Part shown: in pieces, positions 1 to 6,949 of the stretch
Position numbering within the stretch: the stretch's first letter is position 1
How the letters are laid out: each line of letters begins with the position of its first letter
DNA from: Bacillota bacterium
GTDB taxonomy: Bacteria; Bacillota; Clostridia; Lachnospirales; Lachnospiraceae
Length of the DNA: 9,064 bases
Assembly (NCBI GenBank): GCA_009177215.1
Contig: WFLY01000055.1
Span: 4,265-13,328 of the forward strand
Direction of reading: 5' to 3'
Made by a program: the position numbers and the translations under genes
The notes under the pieces: model-generated
What the model saw: only the letters and a program-made list of their open reading frames with translations
Databases searched by the model: none
What the model was told of the DNA's origin: nothing

Positions 1-659
1 GCAACACAAACCAATAAAATCAATACTATAGCAATTACTGCAATCAAAAGCATAATATTAGCAAAAGACACTTTGCTTCTTGCCTCTTCATCGGCTTCCA
101 CTGCGACGTCTTCCAGCAGCTGTGCGATTTCATTTACTCTTGGCACATAGCTTTCTTTCATAACAGCATATGCCTTACTATGCTGTCCGTAGGCAACGCT
201 TTCAAGCATGTCCTTTACATATTCCATTGCTGCCAATCTGTCTTCATCTATCTTCTCTATAGCAGAAACATCGCCGGTGTAAATCTGTTTCATACCGTTC
301 AAAATGTTTCCCATTTCTTCCAGCTGAGCCGTTGCTTCTTCCATCTGCTGCATAGTGACCTTCAAATCTTCATCCACCATTGCACTGAGCAATGCACTTC
401 TTGCAGACAATTGTGTATAGCGCGCATTCCAAGTTTCCATTGCCACACGATAATTACTATCATAAAACTTAGAAAACTGACTACCAATATTCTGCAAAAT
501 AATAAGCGCTATAATACTTGCTACAACGGAAAGTGCAATAACAATACCATAGGACTCTAATAATCTTTTTTTAATGGCTTTTTTCTGCAGCTTAGCAGCA
601 GCATCTGGTCTCTTTATATTTGTTTTTTTTACGTTAGCCTTCTCATTTTCTTTTTTCAT
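1..659 (-). CDS. Transmembrane receptor, N-terminal part; probable methyl-accepting chemotaxis protein (partial, runs off left edge)
   Basis: My own translation from the ATG at 657-659 stays open for 219 codons to the window edge, so the C-terminus is missing. Residues 1-33 are Lys/Ala-rich and cytoplasmic. TM1 is about residues 36-56, an extracytoplasmic helical region rich in Glu, Met and Ala covers 57-197, and TM2 starts near 198 and is cut at the edge. Two membrane helices flanking about 140 all-helical residues is the layout of the 4HB_MCP sensor domain. In that family HAMP and the methyl-accepting signalling hairpin follow, but they would lie outside the window. A histidine kinase or other 4HB receptor is the alternative. 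The start is supported by AAGGGAG at 668-674, 8 nt upstream. The gene is separated from the transporter operon by a terminator, so it is probably its own unit. Confidence 0.75.
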   Translation of the reverse strand, partial: MKKENEKANVKKTNIKRPDAAAKLQKKAIKKRLLESYGIVIALSVVASIIALIILQNIGSQFSKFYDSNYRVAMETWNARYTQLSARSALLSAMVDEDLKVTMQQMEEATAQLEEMGNILNGMKQIYTGDVSAIEKIDEDRLAAMEYVKDMLESVAYGQHSKAYAVMKESYVPRVNEIAQLLEDVAVEADEEARSKVSFANIMLLIAVIAIVLILLVCV

Positions 660-678
660 AGCCAATACTCCCTTTCAT

Positions 679-706
679 ATATAGTAGAGTTATTGCATCC
701 CGTTTA
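679..706 (-). promoter_or_regulatory. Weak candidate promoter for the receptor gene, possibly sigma-28 (SigD) type
   Basis: On the minus strand TAAA (706-703) is followed after 16 nt by TACTATAT (686-679). The motility sigma factor consensus is roughly TAAA-N14-16-GCCGATAT, so the -35 matches and the -10 matches at 5 of 8 bases. A sigma-A reading (TTCTAA, 17 nt, TACTAT) is equally weak. Both place the start of transcription almost on top of the Shine-Dalgarno at 668-674, which counts against them. It is listed because it is the only promoter-like pair between the terminator and the gene. Confidence 0.25.
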
Positions 707-708
707 GA

Positions 709-743
709 AAAAGGGGAGGTACCCGGAAAATACCACCCCTTTT
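709..743 (-). terminator. Rho-independent terminator of the transporter operon
   Basis: Reading the minus strand from 743, a 13-bp stem (743-731 with 721-709, one T-T mismatch, a GGGG/CCCC core) encloses a 9-nt loop (730-722). It ends in a run of five T (712-708) that is partly within the stem. It lies 31 nt after the stop codon of the solute-binding protein and just before the receptor gene, as expected for the end of the operon. The T-tract is short and broken by a C, so termination may be incomplete. Confidence 0.8.
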
Positions 744-762
744 AAATAAACATTATTTATTT
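744..762 (-). repeat. A/T-only inverted repeat just upstream of the terminator
   Basis: A 7-bp inverted repeat, AAATAAA and TTTATTT, has a 5-nt spacer and directly abuts the terminator stem, between the stop codon at 775-777 and 743. It has no G-C pairs, so any hairpin is weak. It could be part of the 3' end structure or chance in AT-rich spacer DNA. Confidence 0.35.
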
Positions 763-774
763 CAATACAATGAA

Positions 775-2235
775 TTACTTATTAGCTTCTTCCAGATAAG
801 CTGCCCATACAGGTCTAACTTCTTCTGCTACCTGTGCAGGAGTCTTCTCACTGAAGTTCCACCAACCCATATCGGAACCAAGGTCAATACCAGGGATCAT
901 GTTGATATAAGTTACACGACCATTCTTTAACAATCTTGCAGTTGTAAGCTCTACAGATTCGGTATCTCTGAAGTTGTTGTATGAAGATGCCAGAGTAGAA
1001 GAGTAATCCTCATATCCGGGAACGGGTTCTGTAAACAGATTGAAAGCAAATGCTATCTTCCAAGCTTTGTCTGCATCATAGCAAGCAGGGATACAGTTAG
1101 GATTGTCATTGTAAATATTGGTGTAATCACTTGCCTTAGGTCCCATAGGGAAGCATACGAAACCGAAATCGTCTTCCATATCTGCAAAATGCTGACCTGA
1201 TCTGTAGGCTTCTTCAGGAAGGAATACAGCTTCACCGTTTATAAATGCTGGAACAAAGTAATCCCACTCTCTGTCACCCTGAGGGCAGTTATATTTATCA
1301 AGCCAGCTGTTTACCCAGTTCAAAGCCTCTATAGTTTCCTCGGACTCCAAATCATTGTAGTACTTACCATCATCACCCAGAGCGATAAAGTCACCGCCAT
1401 TGGAGTATACGGCAAGAGGATAAGTCACAGAAGTAAAGTTAACTGTGGCGTAACGATCAATCACACCATCGTTATCAAGGTCAGCCTGTACTCTTTCACA
1501 CATATCTGTGAAAGCATCCCAGGTCCATGTCATATTCTCCTGCATATCATAAATCTCTTGAGGCTCTACACCTGCTTCTTTCAGAAGTCTGGTATTGAAG
1601 TATAAACCACCCTTGGTCTCATGCTCGCCGGCTGCCATACCATAGATAGCGCCAGCCTTACTCATCTGTGCATGTACACCACCCTGACCGTTCCACTTAG
1701 CCTCGGAGAAGTCCAGACAGTCCAGAGTAGACAAATCATACATCAAATCATTATTCATAGCCTGCACCAGCTCGGAACCGGAACGCAGAATAAATACATA
1801 GTTGTTATCATCACCGCCGGAAGTTACATAGTTAGCGTAATCTTCAGGCACACTTGCCCAGCTACTAATAGCTTGCTGTTTGATAGTGAAGTTATAGGTC
1901 TCCTGAATCCAATCGCGATATTCCTTACGAGCCTCCTCGTATGCATTCTTAGGCGCTTCTTCCTCGCCACTCCACCAGTCACGAACGATAATTTCCATAC
2001 CGCCCAAATCATATACGTTACCGTTTTCATCCTTCAATACAGTATACTGACCAAGCTCTTCCTCTTCACTGGACTCATCCTCGGGAGTAGAATCCGAGGT
2101 AGTAGAGCTATCATCAGGATCAGCAGGTGTGCTTGCATCGCCACTAGCAGTATCGGCGCCACAGCCTGCCATACCTGCCACCATTACAATTGCCATAGAA
2201 GCAGCAAGTACTCTCTTTACAATTTTACTTTTCAT
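775..2235 (-). CDS. Extracellular solute-binding lipoprotein of a CUT1 carbohydrate ABC transporter
   Basis: This 486-residue protein should be anchored by lipid on the outer face of the membrane and hand an oligosaccharide to the two permeases encoded just upstream. A basic N-terminus (MKSKIVKR) and hydrophobic stretch end in the lipobox GMAGC, placing the lipidated Cys at residue 25; Met at -3 is tolerated in lipoboxes. Residues 26-62 are a low-complexity Ser/Thr/Asp/Glu tether with a run of four Glu. The binding fold covers about 64-486 and is rich in Trp, Tyr and Asp, as in sugar binders. The segment FGFVCFPMGPKASDY near 357-371 resembles the late conserved region of family 1 solute-binding proteins. 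The start has a near-perfect AAGGAGG at 2244-2250, 8 nt upstream. It is the last operon gene and has a candidate promoter of its own. The substrate cannot be read from the sequence. Confidence 0.92.
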   Translation of the reverse strand: MKSKIVKRVLAASMAIVMVAGMAGCGADTASGDASTPADPDDSSTTSDSTPEDESSEEEELGQYTVLKDENGNVYDLGGMEIIVRDWWSGEEEAPKNAYEEARKEYRDWIQETYNFTIKQQAISSWASVPEDYANYVTSGGDDNNYVFILRSGSELVQAMNNDLMYDLSTLDCLDFSEAKWNGQGGVHAQMSKAGAIYGMAAGEHETKGGLYFNTRLLKEAGVEPQEIYDMQENMTWTWDAFTDMCERVQADLDNDGVIDRYATVNFTSVTYPLAVYSNGGDFIALGDDGKYYNDLESEETIEALNWVNSWLDKYNCPQGDREWDYFVPAFINGEAVFLPEEAYRSGQHFADMEDDFGFVCFPMGPKASDYTNIYNDNPNCIPACYDADKAWKIAFAFNLFTEPVPGYEDYSSTLASSYNNFRDTESVELTTARLLKNGRVTYINMIPGIDLGSDMGWWNFSEKTPAQVAEEVRPVWAAYLEEANK

Positions 2236-2243
2236 TTTTTAAT

Positions 2244-2250
2244 CCTCCTT
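2244..2250 (-). promoter_or_regulatory. Strong ribosome binding site of the solute-binding protein gene
   Basis: AAGGAGG, 8 nt before the ATG at 2233-2235, is the best Shine-Dalgarno in the window for match and spacing combined. It fits the need for the binding protein in excess over the permeases. Confidence 0.85.
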
Positions 2251-2323
2251 AAATTTATATACTCTTTCCTGCCAAATACCCTCAACAATTCACATTTTCC
2301 GGTTTGTAACATCAAAAGCATCC

Positions 2324-2343
2324 GTCAGGAACTAAGTACCGAC
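2324..2343 (-). promoter_or_regulatory. Imperfect hairpin at the predicted 5' end of the solute-binding protein transcript
   Basis: On the minus strand GTC-GG-T-AC, loop TTA, GT-T-CC-T-GAC folds into a stem of 7 base pairs with one T-T mismatch and one bulged T. It begins within a few bases of where the extended -10 at 2348-2356 would start transcription. A stem-loop at the very 5' end is a known way of protecting mRNA from 5'-end-dependent decay. There is no T-tract, so it is not a terminator, and I do not recognise it as a known riboswitch. Confidence 0.4.
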
Positions 2344-2347
2344 TTTA

Positions 2348-2376
2348 ATTATAACATATTTTACATCTTAATACCA
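2348..2376 (-). promoter_or_regulatory. Internal sigma-A promoter with extended -10, driving the solute-binding protein gene
   Basis: Immediately after the stop codon of the second permease gene, the minus strand reads TGTTATAAT (2356-2348): a perfect TATAAT with the TG-N extension. The -35 position, 17 nt upstream (2371-2376, TGGTAT), is poor, as is usual for extended -10 promoters. Transcription would start near 2341-2344 and give a leader of roughly 105 nt. An A/T-rich match by chance is possible, but it sits in the only long gap of the operon and before the gene that needs most expression. Confidence 0.6.
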
Positions 2377-3380
2377 GAGCTACTTAAACTTTCCACAAAT
2401 CCCTTCTGTGCAAATAAATACAGAATTAAGAGAGGAGTAATCACCATCAAAGTACCGGTAGCTACGATACAGTTAGTGTAACCCACGGAAGCGCCGCCGG
2501 GTTGGTACAATGTATATAAAAGATAGTGACTCAGCTTTTCACCAATACTGCTTAGCTGAATAGACAAGAGCTGTGTACCTCCAAGAAAGGTCTGGGAATA
2601 AAATCTGTCCGTCCACTGCCATACAAAAGAAAACAGGAAACAGGATGTCAAAATCGGTGTTGCATCCGGAAGCATAATTCTAAGGAAGGTCTTTAATGTA
2701 CCGCAGCCGTCTACATAAGCCGCCTCCTCCAGCTCCTTAGGAATATTACGAAAGAACTGGCGTATCATAAATATATATAAACCGTTCTTCAGACCCATGC
2801 AAGTCATACTCATCAAATAATAAGGAATAATCGAGCCTCTCAAATTTATCTCATGCCCTAAAATCAATTTAAAGATACCGAAAATATCAAAATATCTGAA
2901 ATGCAGATATAAGGACGTGGATATCGTCTGCGGTGGTACTAAAATTACCAGCATAACACAGGCAAACCAAAATTTCTTAAGGGGAAAATCAAATCTGGCA
3001 AAACCATATCCTACCAGAGTACATACTGCAATCTGAACGATTGCAATGGTCAACGAAATCACAAAAGTATTTCTAAGACTTTTCCCATATTGCATAAACT
3101 GTGAAGCCAACTCATAGTTATCGGTTGTAAAATGCTCCGGAACATTGGTAACCATCGAATTATATAAATCCTGCTCTTCCATAAAGCTAATGGATATCTT
3201 GTTCAGAATGGGCTGCAAAATTAAAAAGCACAAACCAAACAAAAGAATTGCTCTCACAACGGAGATCGTTACCTGCATAGCTTTTTTTCTTAAATAATAT
3301 CCTTCTGATTTACGGTTTCTCTCCCGAAATGCTATATATCTTTCTTTAACGGACATTTTCTTAGCAGCAGTCTTAATCAT
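2361..3380 (-). CDS. Carbohydrate ABC transporter permease, MalG/LplC-like subunit (CUT1)
   Basis: This is one of two membrane subunits forming the sugar channel. The protein has 339 residues with a long basic cytoplasmic N-terminus (1-36), TM1 about 37-62, and further helices about 104-124, 136-150, 183-205, 240-257 and 303-324. The cytoplasmic EAA loop that docks the ATPase is clear: IPKELEEAAYVDGCG begins at 213, with the EAA core at 219-221, Gly225 and the trailing MLP near 236-238. The C-terminal FAQKGFVESLSSSGIKM is a recognisable but diverged form of the usual CUT1 tail. Its ATG lies inside the end of the preceding permease gene, giving an 8-nt overlap (ATGATTAA), so the two are probably translationally coupled. 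Its Shine-Dalgarno, AAAGGGGG, is within the upstream gene. Confidence 0.93.
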   Translation of the reverse strand: MIKTAAKKMSVKERYIAFRERNRKSEGYYLRKKAMQVTISVVRAILLFGLCFLILQPILNKISISFMEEQDLYNSMVTNVPEHFTTDNYELASQFMQYGKSLRNTFVISLTIAIVQIAVCTLVGYGFARFDFPLKKFWFACVMLVILVPPQTISTSLYLHFRYFDIFGIFKLILGHEINLRGSIIPYYLMSMTCMGLKNGLYIFMIRQFFRNIPKELEEAAYVDGCGTLKTFLRIMLPDATPILTSCFLFSFVWQWTDRFYSQTFLGGTQLLSIQLSSIGEKLSHYLLYTLYQPGGASVGYTNCIVATGTLMVITPLLILYLFAQKGFVESLSSSGIKM

Positions 3381-4278
3381 AGTAATAAACCCCCTTTGAA
3401 ATGATAAATGAGCTTACACCGATGATTACAATTACAATAGCAAAGTATGCCCATGCCATTGCCGAGGCAAAGCCGTAATTTAAGTTGGCAATCATGGTCG
3501 TGCTAATCTTTTCTATTATTTCATTATCCGATCTCATACAGAAATCGATAACCGTATATATCCAATTTACCAAGAACAAAGAACTGACCATAGGAAAAGT
3601 AATCTTCCATAAGCTTTCCCACGCCGTACACCCTTCTATAGCAGCAGCTTCATACATGCTGGAGGAGATAGTCTGCAATCCGGACAGAAAGATGATAATC
3701 TGGATACCCGAGGCTATTGCCACATCATAAACACCATCCACAATCTCAAATACCTGTTCAAACGCTCTCACACCCACACCGGAGGTCACAAGAATATTCT
3801 TGATAGCATCCGTTACATTAGGACCACCTCCGTTTTCAGCAATCAAATCCTGCAGAGAAGCCAAAAGTGCATTATCATATTCTACTCCCAGTATAACACC
3901 GGAAGATAAGATTACGGGCAGGAAAAATATGGCTCTTACCAACGCACGACCTTTAAATTTCTGGTTTAATATCAGCGCCACGAAAAAACTGAATACCATA
4001 ATAGCCACAGAGTTAATACACATTCTGGAGATTTCCTCCGTCAGCTTACGGCTGTATTCCGTATCTACCATAAAGGCCCTCTTGTACTGCCCAATATCAT
4101 AAAAGACAAACTTAAAGCCTGCCGAACTGACCTGAACATCACAAAAGCTCATGTACAACGATTGGAATAACGGTTTTACCATAAATGCCAAGAAGCCGAT
4201 AATGAAAGGCAATATAAAGATATATCCGGCTATTGCTTTTCTTTTCTGAAGACCCACTAATTTCTTTTGTCTCTTCAT
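3373..4278 (-). CDS. Sugar ABC transporter permease, MalF/LplB-like subunit (CUT1)
   Basis: This is the first of the two channel-forming subunits, 301 residues. A basic start (MKRQKK) is followed by TM1 at about 16-34 with the family-typical run FILPFIIGFLAFMVKP, then helices at about 88-105, 114-132, 188-202, 231-246 and 270-294. The EAA loop reads YEAAAIEGCTAWESLWKITF beginning at 209, with Gly216 and the following Pro229, and is the docking site for the ATPase. MalF-type subunits often carry extra N-terminal helices; this one has the short LplB/UgpA-like form. It starts 36 nt after the DUF5696 gene with AAAGGA at 4287-4292, 8 nt before the ATG, and its last codons overlap the next permease gene. 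No ATPase gene accompanies the pair. Confidence 0.93.
   Translation of the reverse strand: MKRQKKLVGLQKRKAIAGYIFILPFIIGFLAFMVKPLFQSLYMSFCDVQVSSAGFKFVFYDIGQYKRAFMVDTEYSRKLTEEISRMCINSVAIMVFSFFVALILNQKFKGRALVRAIFFLPVILSSGVILGVEYDNALLASLQDLIAENGGGPNVTDAIKNILVTSGVGVRAFEQVFEIVDGVYDVAIASGIQIIIFLSGLQTISSSMYEAAAIEGCTAWESLWKITFPMVSSLFLVNWIYTVIDFCMRSDNEIIEKISTTMIANLNYGFASAMAWAYFAIVIVIIGVSSFIISKGVYYYD
3390..3397 (-). promoter_or_regulatory. Ribosome binding site for the second permease, inside the first permease gene
   Basis: AAAGGGGG, 9 nt before the ATG at 3378-3380, lies within the last codons of the upstream permease gene. With the 8-nt gene overlap this supports coupled translation and a 1:1 ratio of the two channel subunits. 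Confidence 0.7.
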
Positions 4279-4314
4279 AGTTACAATCCTTTCTATTCCT
4301 TCCTAAAATAAAGT

Positions 4315-6909
4315 CTAGCGAACTACCGCATAATCTCTCGCCGGAACCACCGTTCCGTCTTTTGCAGTGTAATCATAATAGGTATAATTCACATAAACCT
4401 TTGTGCCATCTTCATATGTCGTACATGCAATCTGAGGTGCTGCCAGCTCATGATTTGTCATCCTCTGATTAAAGACATGCCCTAACTCCGCATTATATCT
4501 GGTGTAAATCTCCAGCATCCTGTCATGCCAAGCGGCATACTCAGCGCCAAAATAATCGGTATACAAAGTCTTCTGCAGGGAAAAACTGCTTTCATCCATT
4601 AATGTAAATGCTAATCCCGCACCATACTCCGCAGACTTTAATAATTCCTTTTCATAGTTCTGTGTCAGGTTCAGGGATTCTCCCGTATAATTCACATAAC
4701 CATGAACGGCAAGTTGATAAAAAGGAATATTTTGGTCAAGAATTGTATACTCGGCACCGGCTAAATCCATATTTACCGCCATATCCGCATAGGCAATAGC
4801 ATAATCATTACCCATATTAATCATGACACCTATGCCGGTATCCTTAACAGACTTTAACTTCTCAGCCTGCATTTTCAGAGCCGCCTGACGGCTCACCGTA
4901 TTTTTACGGCTAAAGTCTGAAGATAATTCCTTTCCTATATCCCTAAAGGATACACTCGTATTATTCTTCTGTGCATAAGCCACTAAATTATCTGCCATCT
5001 CGCTGATTAAAGAGGGTCTCAGCAGATAGTAGGTATCTCTGCCTTTCTGTTTATTAAAATCCACCGTATCATAAGTATATAACTCTGCTTTTTCCTTGCT
5101 GACAAATCTTGCCGCATCACTGTACACCCAGAAGCCATCCAGTAAATTGCTGTCATAAGCATAATTTGTCACACCGTCCAGATATAACTCTACTCCCAAC
5201 TCTTCTGCCGTACTCAGCAGATTATTGAAATCCTTCCTACCGCCCAAATCCGAAATCAGCTTTACCTTACTGAGCATAGACTGATTAACACCGCCATTCA
5301 TCCAACCGGTCAGCTTTACGGACAAATTATTCATACCTTCGCCCTTCAGCTCACGAATCATCTCGGCCGCTTCCTGATAGGTGGTCAACTCTAAGGGTCT
5401 GGACACCGGTATACCGCAAACCTGCTTTACTTTATCCACAGCGGACAAGATTTCAACGGAAACAGGTACTTCCGTATCCTCATTGAGAACCATATATCCA
5501 TCATAATTTTTCTGCAGGTATTCACCATAATTTGCCGCCATATCTACATAATTGCCGGAATTCACAAAACGATATCTGCTTATCAAGCTCTCGTCCGGAA
5601 GCTCCGGTTGATAAACAAACATTGCAGATGTACTCATTTCTTCTACATCGTACTGCTCTCTGTTGTAGATGCTATATACGGCGTTTACCGCATTGTAACT
5701 GCTATTCTTACCGCTGATATCTGCCTGTACAGAAGCATAGGCTGCACCATCCTCCAAAATACAGATAAAGGAAGAATCCTCCTTTGCTACACCAAACACA
5801 TTATAAATAGTACGAGTCTCATGAACTATCGCATCTCGGTCTAATGCCATATCCCAACCATACAGATTAGCATAGTAAGCACTTTGGGCAATCTTACCGT
5901 TATTAAAATGAATCAATGCGCCTCCGCCTTCCGGTACCAGTATATAGCCATCCTCATCCGTACTGCCCGCTCCAAAGTAAGGCAATACGCTCAGGTTAAG
6001 CAGAGGATAATCTTCCCTACACTGAATTTCTTTTAAAGGAACCTCCACTATCAAATCGTCTCCGTCCAAGCGATAAACCACATTCACATTAAATACCGGC
6101 TTATCATTGGTCCTTTCTGCAAAGTCCAAATCTTTATCCCTTTGATAATCCTCATAGGTATATCCGGCTTCTTCAAAATAAAGCTCCAGCTTTATTTTTA
6201 CACCGTCTCTGGTTGTATCACGTAACACATAGATAACTTCTTGTTCCAAAATAGGATAACTGGCAAGCAGTGCGTCCTTATCATCGCCTTTGCCCAAATT
6301 ATTAATATCATATTTTTTATAATACTGTTCCACCATCATGGCGTTCGCATTACTCATATTCTTCGTAATTAAAGCCAGATTGTCCTCGGTAATAACCGGT
6401 GGTACTATAAATTCCTTATCGATATCACCCACCGAATAATATACCTTGATATAATCATCACCCTGCTCAATATCATATATCTGCTTTTCAATACTATAGG
6501 CAAAATTATTAAAAACAGTATCAACACCGTTTGCCGTACTGTATGTCAAAACTAATGTGGATTGCAATTTCTGTTTATCCAATGACAGCGCCAGCGGATC
6601 ATTTGCCGCACCCTCCGGATTCGAACTCCACACAGCCCCGGTATTCTTTACCTGTACTGTAAACTGTGTCGTAGTTGGATCCAGAACAAACTTAATCTTG
6701 TCGCTTTCCAGCACCATTTCCTCTGTCTCGCCCTCGTAGGCATTCACCGAAATGATTTCTTCGCGCTCTTTTTTCCCCTGATAGAACATGATGACAAAAA
6801 TACCTGCAACTATGACCAAAAGTACTACCAATGGGCCAATCAGGCTCTTCAATTGTCTGATTAATGCAGCTTTCATTTCTGCTTTTCTTACTGCTTTATC
6901 CTTTTTCAT
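4315..6909 (-). CDS. Membrane-anchored DUF5696-type protein with a glycosidase-like barrel region
   Basis: This is an 864-residue protein. The Lys/Arg-rich N-terminus (1-22), then one hydrophobic helix (about 23-43) with no cleavage site, make it a signal anchor with the bulk outside the cell. Residues 55-490 are mostly beta-strand, including a Gly-rich PEGGGALIHF near 326-335. Residues 505-775 alternate strand and helix like a TIM barrel: NNLSVKLTGW (527-536), GVELYLDGVTNY (572-583), NTSVSFRDIG (650-659), GVMINMG (694-700), EYTILDQNIPFYQLAVHGY (720-738), and GAGLAFTL (763-770). Residues 825-864 form a beta tail with DGTKVYVNYTYYDY. Acidic candidates for a catalytic role are Asp578, Asp657, Asp665, Asp725 and Asp772/Glu773. 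The order resembles GH101/GH129-like enzymes, but that is inference. I assign DUF5696 from recalled family character. It lies between the YIP1 gene and the permeases. The start at 6907-6909 is preferred over an in-frame ATG at 6937-6939 because of its ribosome binding site. Confidence 0.85.
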   Translation of the reverse strand: MKKDKAVRKAEMKAALIRQLKSLIGPLVVLLVIVAGIFVIMFYQGKKEREEIISVNAYEGETEEMVLESDKIKFVLDPTTTQFTVQVKNTGAVWSSNPEGAANDPLALSLDKQKLQSTLVLTYSTANGVDTVFNNFAYSIEKQIYDIEQGDDYIKVYYSVGDIDKEFIVPPVITEDNLALITKNMSNANAMMVEQYYKKYDINNLGKGDDKDALLASYPILEQEVIYVLRDTTRDGVKIKLELYFEEAGYTYEDYQRDKDLDFAERTNDKPVFNVNVVYRLDGDDLIVEVPLKEIQCREDYPLLNLSVLPYFGAGSTDEDGYILVPEGGGALIHFNNGKIAQSAYYANLYGWDMALDRDAIVHETRTIYNVFGVAKEDSSFICILEDGAAYASVQADISGKNSSYNAVNAVYSIYNREQYDVEEMSTSAMFVYQPELPDESLISRYRFVNSGNYVDMAANYGEYLQKNYDGYMVLNEDTEVPVSVEILSAVDKVKQVCGIPVSRPLELTTYQEAAEMIRELKGEGMNNLSVKLTGWMNGGVNQSMLSKVKLISDLGGRKDFNNLLSTAEELGVELYLDGVTNYAYDSNLLDGFWVYSDAARFVSKEKAELYTYDTVDFNKQKGRDTYYLLRPSLISEMADNLVAYAQKNNTSVSFRDIGKELSSDFSRKNTVSRQAALKMQAEKLKSVKDTGIGVMINMGNDYAIAYADMAVNMDLAGAEYTILDQNIPFYQLAVHGYVNYTGESLNLTQNYEKELLKSAEYGAGLAFTLMDESSFSLQKTLYTDYFGAEYAAWHDRMLEIYTRYNAELGHVFNQRMTNHELAAPQIACTTYEDGTKVYVNYTYYDYTAKDGTVVPARDYAVVR

Positions 6910-6916
6910 GGTTAAT

Positions 6917-6921
6917 CTCCT
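6917..6921 (-). promoter_or_regulatory. Ribosome binding site that fixes the DUF5696 gene start
   Basis: AGGAG lies 7 nt before the ATG at 6907-6909. The upstream in-frame ATG at 6937-6939 has only a poor GCGGAAA ahead of it and would place this good Shine-Dalgarno inside the coding region. The downstream start also begins MKKDKAVRK, a normal basic lead-in to a signal anchor. Confidence 0.75.
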
Positions 6922-6949
6922 AAGCTTCCAATTCCTCATACTATTTCCG

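Noticed and set aside
180..560. A 126-codon plus-strand frame at the left end
   Set aside because: It is antisense to the receptor gene, rich in Cys, His and Phe without membrane or domain pattern, and has no ribosome binding site that I can see. The minus-strand reading gives a coherent two-helix sensor.
2236..2360. Riboswitch or catabolite-repression (cre) operator in the solute-binding protein leader
   Set aside because: I found no convincing match to the cre palindrome and no recognisable riboswitch core; only one modest hairpin and the promoter are supported.
1621..2481. A 286-codon open frame on the plus strand, opposite the solute-binding protein gene
   Set aside because: It lies antisense to a clear lipoprotein and its leader, encodes a Cys/His/Ile-rich string with no recognisable domain, and would run across the promoter and the end of the permease gene. 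It is a shadow of the codon pattern of the real gene.
6910..6939. Upstream start for the DUF5696 gene adding ten residues
   Set aside because: The ATG at 6937-6939 has a poor ribosome binding site, while AGGAG 7 nt before the ATG at 6907-6909 is well placed.
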